Assembly (NCBI GenBank): GCA_039024295.1
Contig: JBCDIQ010000277.1
Coordinates: 1 to 8,161, forward strand
From: JBCDIQ01 sp039024295
GTDB lineage: Bacteria > Bacteroidota > Bacteroidia > J057
Length of the DNA: 8,161 nucleotides
Direction: 5' to 3'
Every line of letters begins with the position of its first letter. The stretch's first letter is position 1. The position numbers were made by a program, and so were the translations under genes. The notes below the pieces were generated by a model. It saw only the letters and a program-made list of their open reading frames with translations. It made no database searches and was not told the origin of the DNA. This document shows positions 1 to 6,999 of this stretch, piece after piece.

Positions 1-2
1 GA

Positions 3-557
3 ATCAACGAGACTGATTTTCGTCACTACACCCCATCGGTTTTTGATATTGAAAAAGGGATATGTGAAGTCTTATTTTACCTGCATGGAAAAGGACCTGG
101 CAGTAGCTGGGCAGCTAACCTGAAAGTAGGAGACAACGTGAAACTCATGGGGCTAGGCGGTAAAATGAAGTATCAGCCTGAAAACCCCTTTCATTTCTTC
201 TTTGGAGATGAGACTTCTATGGGAGTATGTCATCAGTTGAAATCCGCCGTTTACCGCGATGACCGTGAATACCTATGCTTGCTGGAACTGGAAAAGGAAT
301 ACCAAAATTGGCCAGCTATCGTCGGAATGGAGGCAGAGGTAGTGAACAAGCCAAACGGACAAAAGGAGAGCGAGGCGGTACAATCTATCATGGCCTTGAA
401 TGGAAATATGTGGAAGAACTGGCAACACGGAGTTTTCTACCTTACTGGGCGGGCGCGTTCTGTTCAGGCGGTAAGAAATGCCTTGCGTCAAAAAGGAGTC
501 TCTCCCAAACAAATCATCTCTTACGCCTACTGGGTAGAAGGAAAAAAAGGATTGTAA
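3..557 (+). CDS. Siderophore-interacting FAD-binding reductase, 5'-partial
   Basis: This is the last 184 residues of a gene that begins left of the window; the frame is open from base 3. Known family role: cytoplasmic NAD(P)H-dependent flavin reductases that reduce ferric siderophores and release Fe(II). Visible in the fragment: an RHYTPS motif at residues 7-12, matching the R-x-Y-[ST] FAD-binding signature; GPGSSWA at 31-37, a hallmark of this family; GDET at 68-71, the start of the nucleotide-binding C-terminal domain; and a closing YWVEG near 176-180, like the family's usual C-terminal YWxxG. The TAA stop is two bases before the next gene's ATG, so translation is probably coupled to the ABC transporter that follows. 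That pairing is what the fused SIP domain of mycobacterial IrtA provides in one protein. The family call is firm; the exact substrate cannot be read. Confidence 0.9.
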   Translation: MNETDFRHYTPSVFDIEKGICEVLFYLHGKGPGSSWAANLKVGDNVKLMGLGGKMKYQPENPFHFFFGDETSMGVCHQLKSAVYRDDREYLCLLELEKEYQNWPAIVGMEAEVVNKPNGQKESEAVQSIMALNGNMWKNWQHGVFYLTGRARSVQAVRNALRQKGVSPKQIISYAYWVEGKKGL

Positions 558-559
558 CC

Positions 560-2314
560 ATGCGTAAACCTGCTAAAAACGGAATTGCCCGCTTGCTACA
601 AATTGCCGGAAGGAAGAAGTATCACCTGCTGCTTTCAGCCATATTGGCCACCTTCCATGCGGCACTGGCACTGGTGCCCTATATCTTGGTATACTATGTC
701 ATCAAGGAATTACTGAATCCATCTTTAGATGAGCCTGTCATTAAGAAATACTTGATGTGGGCCGCATTGGCCGGCGCAGGCAGCTACGCCCTGTTATATG
801 CCTCAGGAATGGCCTCTCATGTGGCTGCTTTTAACATTTTGTATGAACTTCGTAAGCAGACGGCTGCGAAATTGGGCCTTTTGCCGATGGGGTTTATCAG
901 TGGCTACACCTCGGGAGCACTGAAGAAGATTGTTTCGGATGACATTGAGCGAATCGAAAACTTCATCGCCCATCAAGTGCCTGATTTTGTTAAAGGTCTT
1001 ACCCTGCCTGTCGTCACCATCGGTTATTTATTTTACATCGACTGGCGGCTGGCAGCGATCAGCTTTGTTCCCCTCTTGGTGTTGGCCATATGGATACCAC
1101 TGCTTTTCAGTGCATCCTACACCAAAGAGATGATGAAAAAATACCATCAAGCGCAGGAGGACATGAACAGCGGCATTGTGGAGTTTGTCAGGGCCATGCC
1201 AGTCATGAAAATATTCGGGCAAACAGCTGATCGTTTCCATGTTTACAGCGATGCGGTCAATCAATTTGCTGAAATGTGTTCTCTGTGGACGAAGAAAAGC
1301 TCCCCTCCATTCGCGGTGTTCATGAGCTTTATGGGCAACGCAATCCTGCCCATTCTGATTCTGGGCATTTACCTCTACCAGCAAGAGGGCGTTACTTTAC
1401 CCACCTTATTTTTATTCCTGATTCTAGGGGTAGGATACATCAAGCCGGTTTTTGCCCTTTCCAATATGGGCATGCAGATCACCCTGATCAATCGTGGAGT
1501 ACAACGAATGGATGAAATCCTGAGTTACCTTGAGCAAACCGCTGCCTATGCTCACACGGATTTTCAAGGCTGCAGCATTGAATTCCAAGAGGTAGACTTT
1601 GCCTATGTGGACGGAATGCCGGTATTGGAACACGTTTCTTTCATCCTGCCGGAAGGAAGCCTGACCGCATTCGTGGGACCATCCGGAGCGGGAAAATCTA
1701 CTGCCGCTCAGTTGGTCGCTCGATTTTGGGACATCCAGCAGGGAGTCATCAGGATAGGAGGTGTGGATATCCGCGAAATTCCTGTGGCCACCCTCATGGA
1801 AAAGGTCTCTTTTGTGTTTCAGGACAGCTTTATGTTTCGGGAAACCCTCTTTGAGAACATTCGCATGGGAATGGAGAAAAGTGAGGAAGAAATCATAGAA
1901 GCCGCCAAAGCTGCCCAGTGTCATGAGTTTATCATGCGATTGCCGGAAGGTTATCAAACTCGGTTTGGTGCGCGAGGTGTGCATTTAAGCGGAGGCGAGC
2001 AGCAACGCATTCAACTTGCCCGTGCCATCCTCAAGAATGCGCCCATTCTGATTCTGGATGAAGCTACTGCTTTTAGTGATGCCGAAAACGAACACCTGAT
2101 TCAGGAAGCTTTTGGAAAATTGATTCAGGGAAAAACAGTCATCGTGATTGCGCACCGCCTAAGCACCATCACGGATGCCGATCAAATCATTCTCTTTGAC
2201 AAAGGAAAGGTAGGCGGAAAAGGTACTCACATCCAACTGCTGGAAAAGAGTGAAGTGTATGCCCAGATGTGGGCGGCCCATACGCGGGCGAAAGAGTACG
2301 TGATCCAAAATTAA
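560..2314 (+). CDS. Siderophore-uptake ABC transporter half-subunit 1 (IrtA/YbtP-like), membrane-ATPase fusion
   Basis: A 584-residue ABC half-transporter with an N-terminal exporter-type membrane domain (hydrophobic segments near 23-47, 63-82, 138-178, 252-272 and 277-297) and a C-terminal ATPase. ATPase motifs: A-loop Tyr349, Walker A GPSGAGKST at 373-381, Q-loop Gln421, signature LSGGE at 476-480, Walker B ILILDE ending at Glu501, and switch His532. The D-loop is AFSDAENE rather than the usual SLDPENE, a form I recall from IrtA-like proteins. The ATG at 560 was chosen because the reading frame, though open back to 275, there overlaps the reductase and encodes nothing recognisable. By analogy with IrtAB and YbtPQ it should pair with the next gene to import ferric siderophore despite the exporter fold. 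Import rather than export is inferred from the adjacent reductase. A multidrug or lipid exporter is the less likely alternative. Confidence 0.9.
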   Translation: MRKPAKNGIARLLQIAGRKKYHLLLSAILATFHAALALVPYILVYYVIKELLNPSLDEPVIKKYLMWAALAGAGSYALLYASGMASHVAAFNILYELRKQTAAKLGLLPMGFISGYTSGALKKIVSDDIERIENFIAHQVPDFVKGLTLPVVTIGYLFYIDWRLAAISFVPLLVLAIWIPLLFSASYTKEMMKKYHQAQEDMNSGIVEFVRAMPVMKIFGQTADRFHVYSDAVNQFAEMCSLWTKKSSPPFAVFMSFMGNAILPILILGIYLYQQEGVTLPTLFLFLILGVGYIKPVFALSNMGMQITLINRGVQRMDEILSYLEQTAAYAHTDFQGCSIEFQEVDFAYVDGMPVLEHVSFILPEGSLTAFVGPSGAGKSTAAQLVARFWDIQQGVIRIGGVDIREIPVATLMEKVSFVFQDSFMFRETLFENIRMGMEKSEEEIIEAAKAAQCHEFIMRLPEGYQTRFGARGVHLSGGEQQRIQLARAILKNAPILILDEATAFSDAENEHLIQEAFGKLIQGKTVIVIAHRLSTITDADQIILFDKGKVGGKGTHIQLLEKSEVYAQMWAAHTRAKEYVIQN

Positions 2315-2343
2315 GCAGAACCTTCACCGTTAATGTTCACCTC

Positions 2344-4086
2344 ATGTTTAGTAACCTGTTTTTTGCCTTCCAATATGACAAGCCCGGAGTAAAAAGATCC
2401 CTATTCTGGGAATGGCTCCATGGCTCATTATTGGCTGCACCTAGTGGAATTCTGTTGGTGGTGATTTGGGAGCTGTTCAAGCCCGAACCGGATTTTATAA
2501 AGATATGGTTGACCATTGGCACGATGGGACTTCTTTTTCTAGCGCAATTATCCGTGGCCAATAAAGCCATGATCAGTTCCAACTTTACCACATTTGAGAT
2601 TGCTCGAAAAATGCGCCTGGCCCTGGGGAATAAGCTTCAGCGGCTTTCCTTGGGTTATTACAAAAAGCGGGATCCGGGTGATTTGGCGGCAGTTGCGTTG
2701 CAAGATGTGGCGAACTTTGAAAATATTTTTGGCCACAGCATTCCCAACATTGCCAATGCCGTTTTCGGAACCCTCATTTTATCTGTTTTTCTGATCTTTT
2801 TGAATTGGAAGCTGGGACTCACCCTGGTTGCAGCCCTGTTCATTGCCATTCCCTTCGTACAATTCGGGCATTGGATGGTGAATAAATATGGATCAAAAAA
2901 TATCGCTGCGCGGAATGCGACTGGGGCCAATTTTCTCGAATACGTCCAAGGGCTTCGGCACATCAAATCCTATGGCATGACAGGAGAACGCTTTTCTTCC
3001 CTCGATAAGTCTTTGAATGACCTGAGAAAAGCTAGCATACAGACTGAGGCTGTTTCCGCACCCTTTGTTCTTTTGCCGGGGGTCATATTTGAAGTCACAT
3101 TTGTCCTGATGATTTGGATAGCCCTATACTTGCTCATGGGGGCTTCCCTTACCATTCCAGTACTAATTGCCTTTCTCATTATCGGCTATCGATTGTACGA
3201 GCCAGTTAAGATTTTGACAGTGGAATATTTGGTGTTGAGTTACATGAATGTGAGCCTTGGACGTATCAGGGAGGTGATTGAAGCCGATGAACAAAACGAA
3301 GGGAAAGGCCTCACCCCGGATACTTTTAACATTGAATTTGAGGAGGTGAGTTTCAGTTATACGGGTGAAACCCCAACTTTGCAGGAGGTAAGTTTTTCCT
3401 CTCCCATGAGTACTATGACGGCTTTGGTTGGACCCTCCGGCTCAGGGAAAACGACCATCACTTCTTTGCTCGCTCGATTTTGGGATGTGGATCAGGGCAG
3501 TATTCGGATTGGCGGAATTGACCTTCGGGACATGTCACCAAAAGTGGTGTACAGCTTGATCAGCGAAGTCTTTCAGGAAGTGTACCTCTTTAATGGCAGC
3601 ATTTACCAGAACATTCAGATTGGCAATCCTAACGCCACAGAAGCAGAGCTTCAACAAGCGGCTGAGAAAGCCCAGGTATTAGAGTTTGCCAATCAACTGC
3701 CCGACGGGTTGCAAACCCTTGTAGGGGAGGGGGGAAGTAAACTCTCCGGTGGTCAAAAACAGCGAATCAGCATTGCCCGTGCATTGATAAAAGATGCGCC
3801 CATTGTGCTATTGGATGAAGCCACTGCTAGCCTGGACCCTGAGAACGAAATTTACATCCAGCAAGCCATTCAGGAATTGGTCCAGAACAAAACCGTGATG
3901 GTGATTGCCCATAAGTTGGCTACCATCCAAGGGGCGGATCAAATTCTTGTATTAGACGAAGGACGAATCACTGAGAGCGGCACCCACGAAGAATTGCTGG
4001 CGAAATGCGGACTCTACGCCCACCTATGGGATACCCAACAAAAAGCTGGCGGATGGAAGATGGAAGGCAACCTCAGACCTGTTTAA
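2344..4086 (+). CDS. Siderophore-uptake ABC transporter half-subunit 2 (IrtB/YbtQ-like), membrane-ATPase fusion
   Basis: A 580-residue half-transporter, the likely heterodimer partner of the preceding gene. Hydrophobic segments lie near residues 25-45, 52-72, 139-180, 241-268 and 270-285. The ATPase domain carries A-loop Tyr339, Walker A GPSGSGKTT at 363-371, Q-loop Gln411, signature LSGGQ at 467-471, Walker B IVLLDE ending at Glu492, a standard SLDPENE D-loop, and switch His523. Both half-transporters keep the catalytic Glu and His, so neither ATP site looks obviously dead. The start is ATG 2344, 29 nt after the previous stop. The frame is open upstream to 2269, but that would overlap the first subunit's end, and the extra 25 residues are not membrane-protein-like. 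An ATG at 2333 is in another frame and soon meets a stop. Its ATPase region resembles subunit 1 closely enough to suggest an old duplication. Confidence 0.9.
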   Translation: MFSNLFFAFQYDKPGVKRSLFWEWLHGSLLAAPSGILLVVIWELFKPEPDFIKIWLTIGTMGLLFLAQLSVANKAMISSNFTTFEIARKMRLALGNKLQRLSLGYYKKRDPGDLAAVALQDVANFENIFGHSIPNIANAVFGTLILSVFLIFLNWKLGLTLVAALFIAIPFVQFGHWMVNKYGSKNIAARNATGANFLEYVQGLRHIKSYGMTGERFSSLDKSLNDLRKASIQTEAVSAPFVLLPGVIFEVTFVLMIWIALYLLMGASLTIPVLIAFLIIGYRLYEPVKILTVEYLVLSYMNVSLGRIREVIEADEQNEGKGLTPDTFNIEFEEVSFSYTGETPTLQEVSFSSPMSTMTALVGPSGSGKTTITSLLARFWDVDQGSIRIGGIDLRDMSPKVVYSLISEVFQEVYLFNGSIYQNIQIGNPNATEAELQQAAEKAQVLEFANQLPDGLQTLVGEGGSKLSGGQKQRISIARALIKDAPIVLLDEATASLDPENEIYIQQAIQELVQNKTVMVIAHKLATIQGADQILVLDEGRITESGTHEELLAKCGLYAHLWDTQQKAGGWKMEGNLRPV

Positions 4087-4105
4087 TCTTTTAATCCTTT
4101 ATGCT

Positions 4106-4690
4106 ATGAACCCGATTATCCTAAAAGTCGCTTTCGTTTTGCTTTATGTAGCTACCTCCATCATTCGGTCGCCGCATGCCAAACGCAATAAGCAAAATAT
4201 TATCACCCTGGATAAAAAAACACCTTTGGAGAAAGGGCTGCTGGCCGGAGCTTTCCTTGGAATGGGCATTATTCCATTGGTTTATGTATTGACACCTTTC
4301 CTCAATTTTGCCAACTACGAACTGCCGATGGGCTTGCAGATTTTGGGACTGATTTTGTTTATCCCAACCTTATGGCTGTTTTATCGCTCCCATAAAGATT
4401 TGGGCCAAAATTGGTCAGTGAGCCTGGAAGTTCGAGAGTCCCATACATTGATCACAAATGGTATTTACAAACATATCCGCCATCCGATGTACACCTCTAT
4501 TTGGCTTTGGGTAATTGCTCAACCGTTGGTGCTGAACAACTATATAGCCGGATTCGGTGGACTTATTGGCTTTGGTTTACTGTATTTTCTCCGTGTAGGC
4601 CAGGAAGAAAAGATGATGCTGCAGGAATTTGGGGAAGCGTACGAAGCCTACAAGCAGAAGACCAAACGGTTGGTGCCGGGGTTGTTTTAG
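4106..4690 (+). CDS. Isoprenylcysteine carboxyl methyltransferase (ICMT)/PEMT-family membrane methyltransferase
   Basis: A 194-residue integral membrane protein with hydrophobic segments near 4-20, 43-66, 75-92 and 130-163. The C-terminal half carries the family's SAM-binding core: LITNGIYKHIRHPMY at 115-129, containing the RHPxY motif, then Glu167-Glu168 in GQEEKMM and a basic tail. Family knowledge: S-adenosylmethionine-dependent methyl transfer to lipid, isoprenoid-thiol or other small membrane substrates; bacterial members are mostly uncharacterised, and the isoprenylcysteine name does not imply protein prenylation here. The start is ATG 4106; the ATG at 4101 is followed at once by a TGA. 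It lies 19 nt after the second ABC gene and is probably co-transcribed with it, which hints at a role tied to siderophore uptake, but nothing in the sequence proves that. Confidence 0.85.
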   Translation: MNPIILKVAFVLLYVATSIIRSPHAKRNKQNIITLDKKTPLEKGLLAGAFLGMGIIPLVYVLTPFLNFANYELPMGLQILGLILFIPTLWLFYRSHKDLGQNWSVSLEVRESHTLITNGIYKHIRHPMYTSIWLWVIAQPLVLNNYIAGFGGLIGFGLLYFLRVGQEEKMMLQEFGEAYEAYKQKTKRLVPGLF

Positions 4691-4776
4691 CAGAGGATGA
4701 AATCGGAATTTTAACCAGGCAGGTATTCCTTCCAAAAATCTTTTATCTTTATTCTACATTTTTCGTTCAACCTACC

Positions 4777-5025
4777 ATGAAGCAACTGCTTTCCTATTTC
4801 TTCCTGGGCATCATTCGCTTTTATCAAGCGGCCATCTCTCCCTTTTTTCCCGCTGCTTGCAGGTATACGCCTACTTGTTCCCAATACGCAGTGGACGCAA
4901 TCAAAATACACGGACCCCTACGTGGAGGTTGGCTAGCGATTAAACGCATCGGAAGTTGTCATCCTCTCGGGGGCCAAGGCTATGATCCGGTGCCAACCAA
5001 GGAAGAACTAGGGAAAAAGTCCTAA
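4777..5025 (+). CDS. yidD: Membrane protein insertion efficiency factor YidD
   Basis: An 82-residue protein matching YidD over its whole length, which is normal for the family. It has an N-terminal amphipathic or hydrophobic stretch (residues 4-25), then the conserved ISPFFPAACRYTPTCSQYA at 20-38, HGPLRGGWLAIKRI at 45-58, and CHPLGGQGYDPVP at 61-73. Cys28, Cys34 and Cys61 are the family's conserved cysteines. YidD sits at the inner face of the cytoplasmic membrane and helps YidC-dependent insertion of membrane proteins. ATG 4777 was chosen because the family begins just before the hydrophobic stretch; the frame is open back to 4411, but that part overlaps the methyltransferase gene. It is not beside rpmH, rnpA or yidC, its usual neighbours in many bacteria. 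The 86-nt upstream gap may hold its own promoter, but I could not find a convincing one. Confidence 0.95.
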   Translation: MKQLLSYFFLGIIRFYQAAISPFFPAACRYTPTCSQYAVDAIKIHGPLRGGWLAIKRIGSCHPLGGQGYDPVPTKEELGKKS

Positions 5026-5050
5026 AACCTGGATTATCTGCTGGTTTTTT
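5024..5050 (+). terminator. Weak terminator-like hairpin after yidD
   Basis: AAAACC at 5024-5029 can pair with GGTTTT at 5043-5048 across a 13-nt loop, and the right arm runs into six T's (5045-5050). The stem is only six A/T-rich pairs and starts inside the yidD stop codon, so it would be a weak intrinsic terminator at best. Its position between yidD and the reductase gene is what one would expect of a transcription end. Confidence 0.3.
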
Positions 5051-5094
5051 GCAGGCATTGTCCTAATTTGGGCAAACATTTAACCTACATACCC

Positions 5095-6093
5095 ATGCCT
5101 GCGACTATCTTCCGCGCATTCCGCGTGACTGAACACGAAGACAAAACATTTACCCGTGCCATTGAGACCTTATCAACCGATGACCTTCCAGAAGGAGAGG
5201 TGTTGGTGAAGGTTCATTATTCTGCGCTGAATTATAAGGATGCCCTTTCTGCAAGCGGTAATAAAGGTGTTAGCCGGAATTTCCCTCATACCCCAGGCAT
5301 TGATGCTGCCGGCGTAGTAGAAGAAAGTTTGGACAGTCGATTCTCCCCTGGTGATGAAGTCATCGTAACGAGCTATGATTTGGGCATGAACCATGCGGGA
5401 GGATTTGCAGAATACATCCGTGTACCTGCCGGTTGGGTAGTCCCTAAACCTGCTGCCTTTAGTTTGCGTGAAAGCATGATTTTAGGAACTGCTGGGCTCA
5501 CCGCTGCCATGTGCTTGTACAAAATGGAAAAAATGGGTCAGAACCCCAGCATGGGAAAAGTCCTGGTGACAGGTGCTACTGGTGGGGTAGGCTCTATGGC
5601 GGTTGCCATTGCTGCAAAAGCGGGATACGGGGTAATTGCCTCCACGGGCAAGGCCGAAGCTGCTGACTACCTGCGCGAATTGGGCGCAACAGACATTGTA
5701 GACCGCCAAGCAGTAAATGATGAAAGCAAGCGTCCCTTACTCAAGCCCCAGTGGGCGGGTGCCATTGATACGGTTGGGGACAACACCCTGGCTACTGCGT
5801 TAAAGGCATGTGGCAAAGAAGGCTCTGTGGCGAGTTGTGGCTTGGTGGCTTCCCCAAAATTGCCCACGAGTGTATTTCCCTTCATCCTCAATGGTGTGAA
5901 CTTGCTGGGCGTAGATTCTGCCGAATGTGGAATGGAAACCCGCATGGCAGTTTGGAACAAACTTGCCAATGAGTGGAACATCACAGACAAGCTGGAGAAA
6001 ACAGCTATCGACACCAACCTGGATGGACTGGAAGAGCATATCCAGCAAATCCTGAAAGGAAACATCAAGGGTAGGGTGGTGGTTAGTTTGTAA
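5095..6093 (+). CDS. acuI: AcuI/YhdH-family NADPH-dependent acrylyl-CoA reductase (MDR superfamily)
   Basis: A 332-residue zinc-free medium-chain reductase that resembles E. coli YhdH/AcuI throughout. The N-terminal GroES-like domain contains SALNYKDAL and NFPHTPGIDAAG; the Rossmann domain contains the nucleotide-binding GATGGVGS from residue 160 and GAIDTVG at 222-228; SCGLVASPKLPTSVFPFIL and GVDSAE follow, and the end reads IKGRVVV. Known activity of AcuI is NADPH-dependent reduction of acrylyl-CoA to propionyl-CoA, which removes a toxic electrophile; related YhfP-type proteins are annotated as quinone oxidoreductases. ATG 5095 places the start at MPATIFRAF, matching the family's N-terminus; an in-frame TTG at 5068 would add nine unlikely residues. 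It seems to be a single-gene unit, between the weak hairpin after yidD and the repeat spacer. The family is certain; the physiological substrate is by homology only. Confidence 0.92.
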   Translation: MPATIFRAFRVTEHEDKTFTRAIETLSTDDLPEGEVLVKVHYSALNYKDALSASGNKGVSRNFPHTPGIDAAGVVEESLDSRFSPGDEVIVTSYDLGMNHAGGFAEYIRVPAGWVVPKPAAFSLRESMILGTAGLTAAMCLYKMEKMGQNPSMGKVLVTGATGGVGSMAVAIAAKAGYGVIASTGKAEAADYLRELGATDIVDRQAVNDESKRPLLKPQWAGAIDTVGDNTLATALKACGKEGSVASCGLVASPKLPTSVFPFILNGVNLLGVDSAECGMETRMAVWNKLANEWNITDKLEKTAIDTNLDGLEEHIQQILKGNIKGRVVVSL

Positions 6094-6108
6094 GTTATCG
6101 GTTATCAG

Positions 6109-6218
6109 TTTTCGGTTTTCAGTTTTTCATTGATTCCAATGCAACAACTTGAAGACTGTTGAGCGAAGCGAAATCCCGCGAAGCGGGGAAAACTGTCAAC
6201 TGTAAACCGAAAACCTAA
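6109..6218 (+). repeat. Intergenic inverted-repeat element, copy A (110 nt, with insert)
   Basis: First of two diverged copies of one element. Outer arms GTTTTCGGTTT (6108-6118) and AAACCGAAAAC (6204-6214) are perfect reverse complements, and an inner pair CAGTTTT (6120-6126) and AAAACTG (6189-6195) also match. Its left 51 nt (6109-6159) align without gaps to 6233-6283 with 43 identities by eye, and its right 27 nt (6192-6218) align to 6279-6305 with 20 identities. It differs in length from copy B by exactly 37 nt in the middle. It starts 15 nt after the acuI-like stop codon. No coding sequence is seen. Similar GGTTTTCAG/CTGAAAACC intergenic repeats are, as I recall, common in some Bacteroidota genomes. 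Confidence 0.8.
6160..6196 (+). repeat. GC-rich REP-like hairpin segment inserted in copy A, flanked by ACTGT
   Basis: This 37-nt segment has no counterpart in copy B. It consists of 32 nt (6160-6191) followed by ACTGT (6192-6196), which repeats the ACTGT just before it at 6155-6159. Inside, CCCGC (6175-6179) and GCGGG (6183-6187) form a perfect stem with a GAA loop, and GCGAAGCG occurs twice (6163-6170 and 6178-6185). It is more GC-rich than the repeat arms around it. The layout looks like a small palindromic insertion with a 5-nt target duplication, but ACTGT-like words recur in these arms (again at 6199-6203), so slippage could give the same picture. Confidence 0.55.
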
Positions 6219-6232
6219 TCTCCACGATTTTC

Positions 6233-6305
6233 TTTTCGGTTTTCAGTTTTTTATTGATGCCAATAACACAAACTGAACACTGTAGACCGTGCACTGAAAA
6301 CCTTA
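6233..6305 (+). repeat. Intergenic inverted-repeat element, copy B (73 nt)
   Basis: Second copy of the element, in the same orientation and 14 nt after copy A. Its arms GGTTTTCAGT (6238-6247) and ACTGAAAACC (6293-6302) are perfect 10-bp reverse complements. It matches copy A at about 58 of 73 positions by hand alignment, once the 37-nt insert of copy A is removed. It ends 16 nt before the yggS ATG, so any promoter or leader of yggS must lie within or beside it. Confidence 0.8.
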
Positions 6306-6321
6306 CCTTTTTGATTTTCTC

Positions 6322-6999
6322 ATGATTAAACAAAACCTCTCCAACGTCTTATCCAGCATTGAACAAGCGGCCCTAGCAGCAGGTCGATTACCCGAAGAAG
6401 TGAAACTGGTAGCAGTCTCGAAAACCAAGCCCATGGAGCTGATCCACGAGGCATATGGTGCTGGCCAAGTCATATTTGGAGAGAACCGCCCGCAAGAGTT
6501 AAGGGAAAAGCATCCTGAACTGCCCGATGCCAAGTGGCACATGATCGGGGGCCTTCAGCGAAATAAAGTCAAGTACATCGCGCCGTTCATTGACCTCATT
6601 CATTCGGTAGATTCTGAACGGCTGTTGGGGGAGATTAACAAGCAAGCCGCCAAAAACGAGCGGGTGATTGACTGCCTGCTTCAGCTCAATATCTCTGACG
6701 AGGACAACAAATCTGGCCTGGATGAGGCAGGAGCAGCAGCCATTTTGGATCGCATCGAGGAGTTTCCCCATGTACGCATCCTTGGACTGATGGGGATGGC
6801 AGAATTTACAGATGACAAAGCTGTGATTCGCTCACAGTTTGATCGGCTGAAAACGGCCTTTGATGCTTTTTCCAGCAATACCCATGACAGGGTGAAAATG
6901 CAGGAGTTAAGTATGGGAATGTCAGGTGACTATGACATTGCCATTGAGGCGGGTGCTACAATGGTACGGATTGGAAGTGCCATTTTTGGAAGTCGTTAG
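6322..6999 (+). CDS. yggS: YggS/PLPBP-family pyridoxal phosphate homeostasis protein
   Basis: A 225-residue protein of the single-domain alanine-racemase-barrel family, at the usual length. Visible signatures: LVAVSKTKP at 29-37, in which Lys34 is the expected PLP-binding lysine; FGENRPQEL at 52-60; WHMIGGLQRNKVK at 72-84; GLMGMA at 155-160; and the C-terminal block LSMGMSGDYDIAIEAGATMVRIGSAIFG at 196-223, which holds the phosphate-binding Ser/Gly residues. Family members bind PLP, have no confirmed enzymatic activity, and buffer PLP and amino-acid/keto-acid pools in the cytosol. The ATG at 6322 gives the standard N-terminus. No clear ribosome-binding site is present; the 16 nt between repeat copy B and the ATG are T-rich. 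It is not next to proC, sepF or a type IV pilus gene, common partners elsewhere. Confidence 0.95.
   Translation: MIKQNLSNVLSSIEQAALAAGRLPEEVKLVAVSKTKPMELIHEAYGAGQVIFGENRPQELREKHPELPDAKWHMIGGLQRNKVKYIAPFIDLIHSVDSERLLGEINKQAAKNERVIDCLLQLNISDEDNKSGLDEAGAAAILDRIEEFPHVRILGLMGMAEFTDDKAVIRSQFDRLKTAFDAFSSNTHDRVKMQELSMGMSGDYDIAIEAGATMVRIGSAIFGSR

Noticed and set aside
275..559. Upstream extension of the first ABC transporter frame across the reductase gene
   Set aside because: The frame is open but lies fully over the confident reductase reading frame, and its translation is low-complexity Gly/Arg-rich with no SIP-domain motif. The ATG at 560 gives a normal half-transporter length.
4705..4729. GGAAT...ATTCC inverted repeat after the methyltransferase gene as a terminator
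   Set aside because: Only a 5-bp stem with a 15-nt loop and no T-run directly after it; within chance expectation.
4744..4751. TATCTTTA upstream of yidD as a Bacteroidota -7 box (TAnnTTTG)
   Set aside because: The final G is missing and no TTG-type -33 element lies at a suitable distance.
4411..4776. A 204-residue version of YidD starting inside the methyltransferase gene
   Set aside because: The extra 122 residues overlap the methyltransferase frame and have no YidD character; the family starts at ATG 4777.
5064..5070. TAATTTG before the AcuI-like gene as a -7 box
   Set aside because: One base is missing between TA and TTTG, and the nearest upstream TTTG is only about 12 nt away.
6100..6310. 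CRISPR array in the repeat-rich spacer
   Set aside because: There are only two diverged copies with long inverted arms, no regular short repeats with unique spacers, and no cas genes.
6304..6311. TACCTTTT just before yggS as a -7 box
   Set aside because: It is only about 10 nt from the ATG, lacks the last G, and no -33 element is seen about 20 nt upstream.
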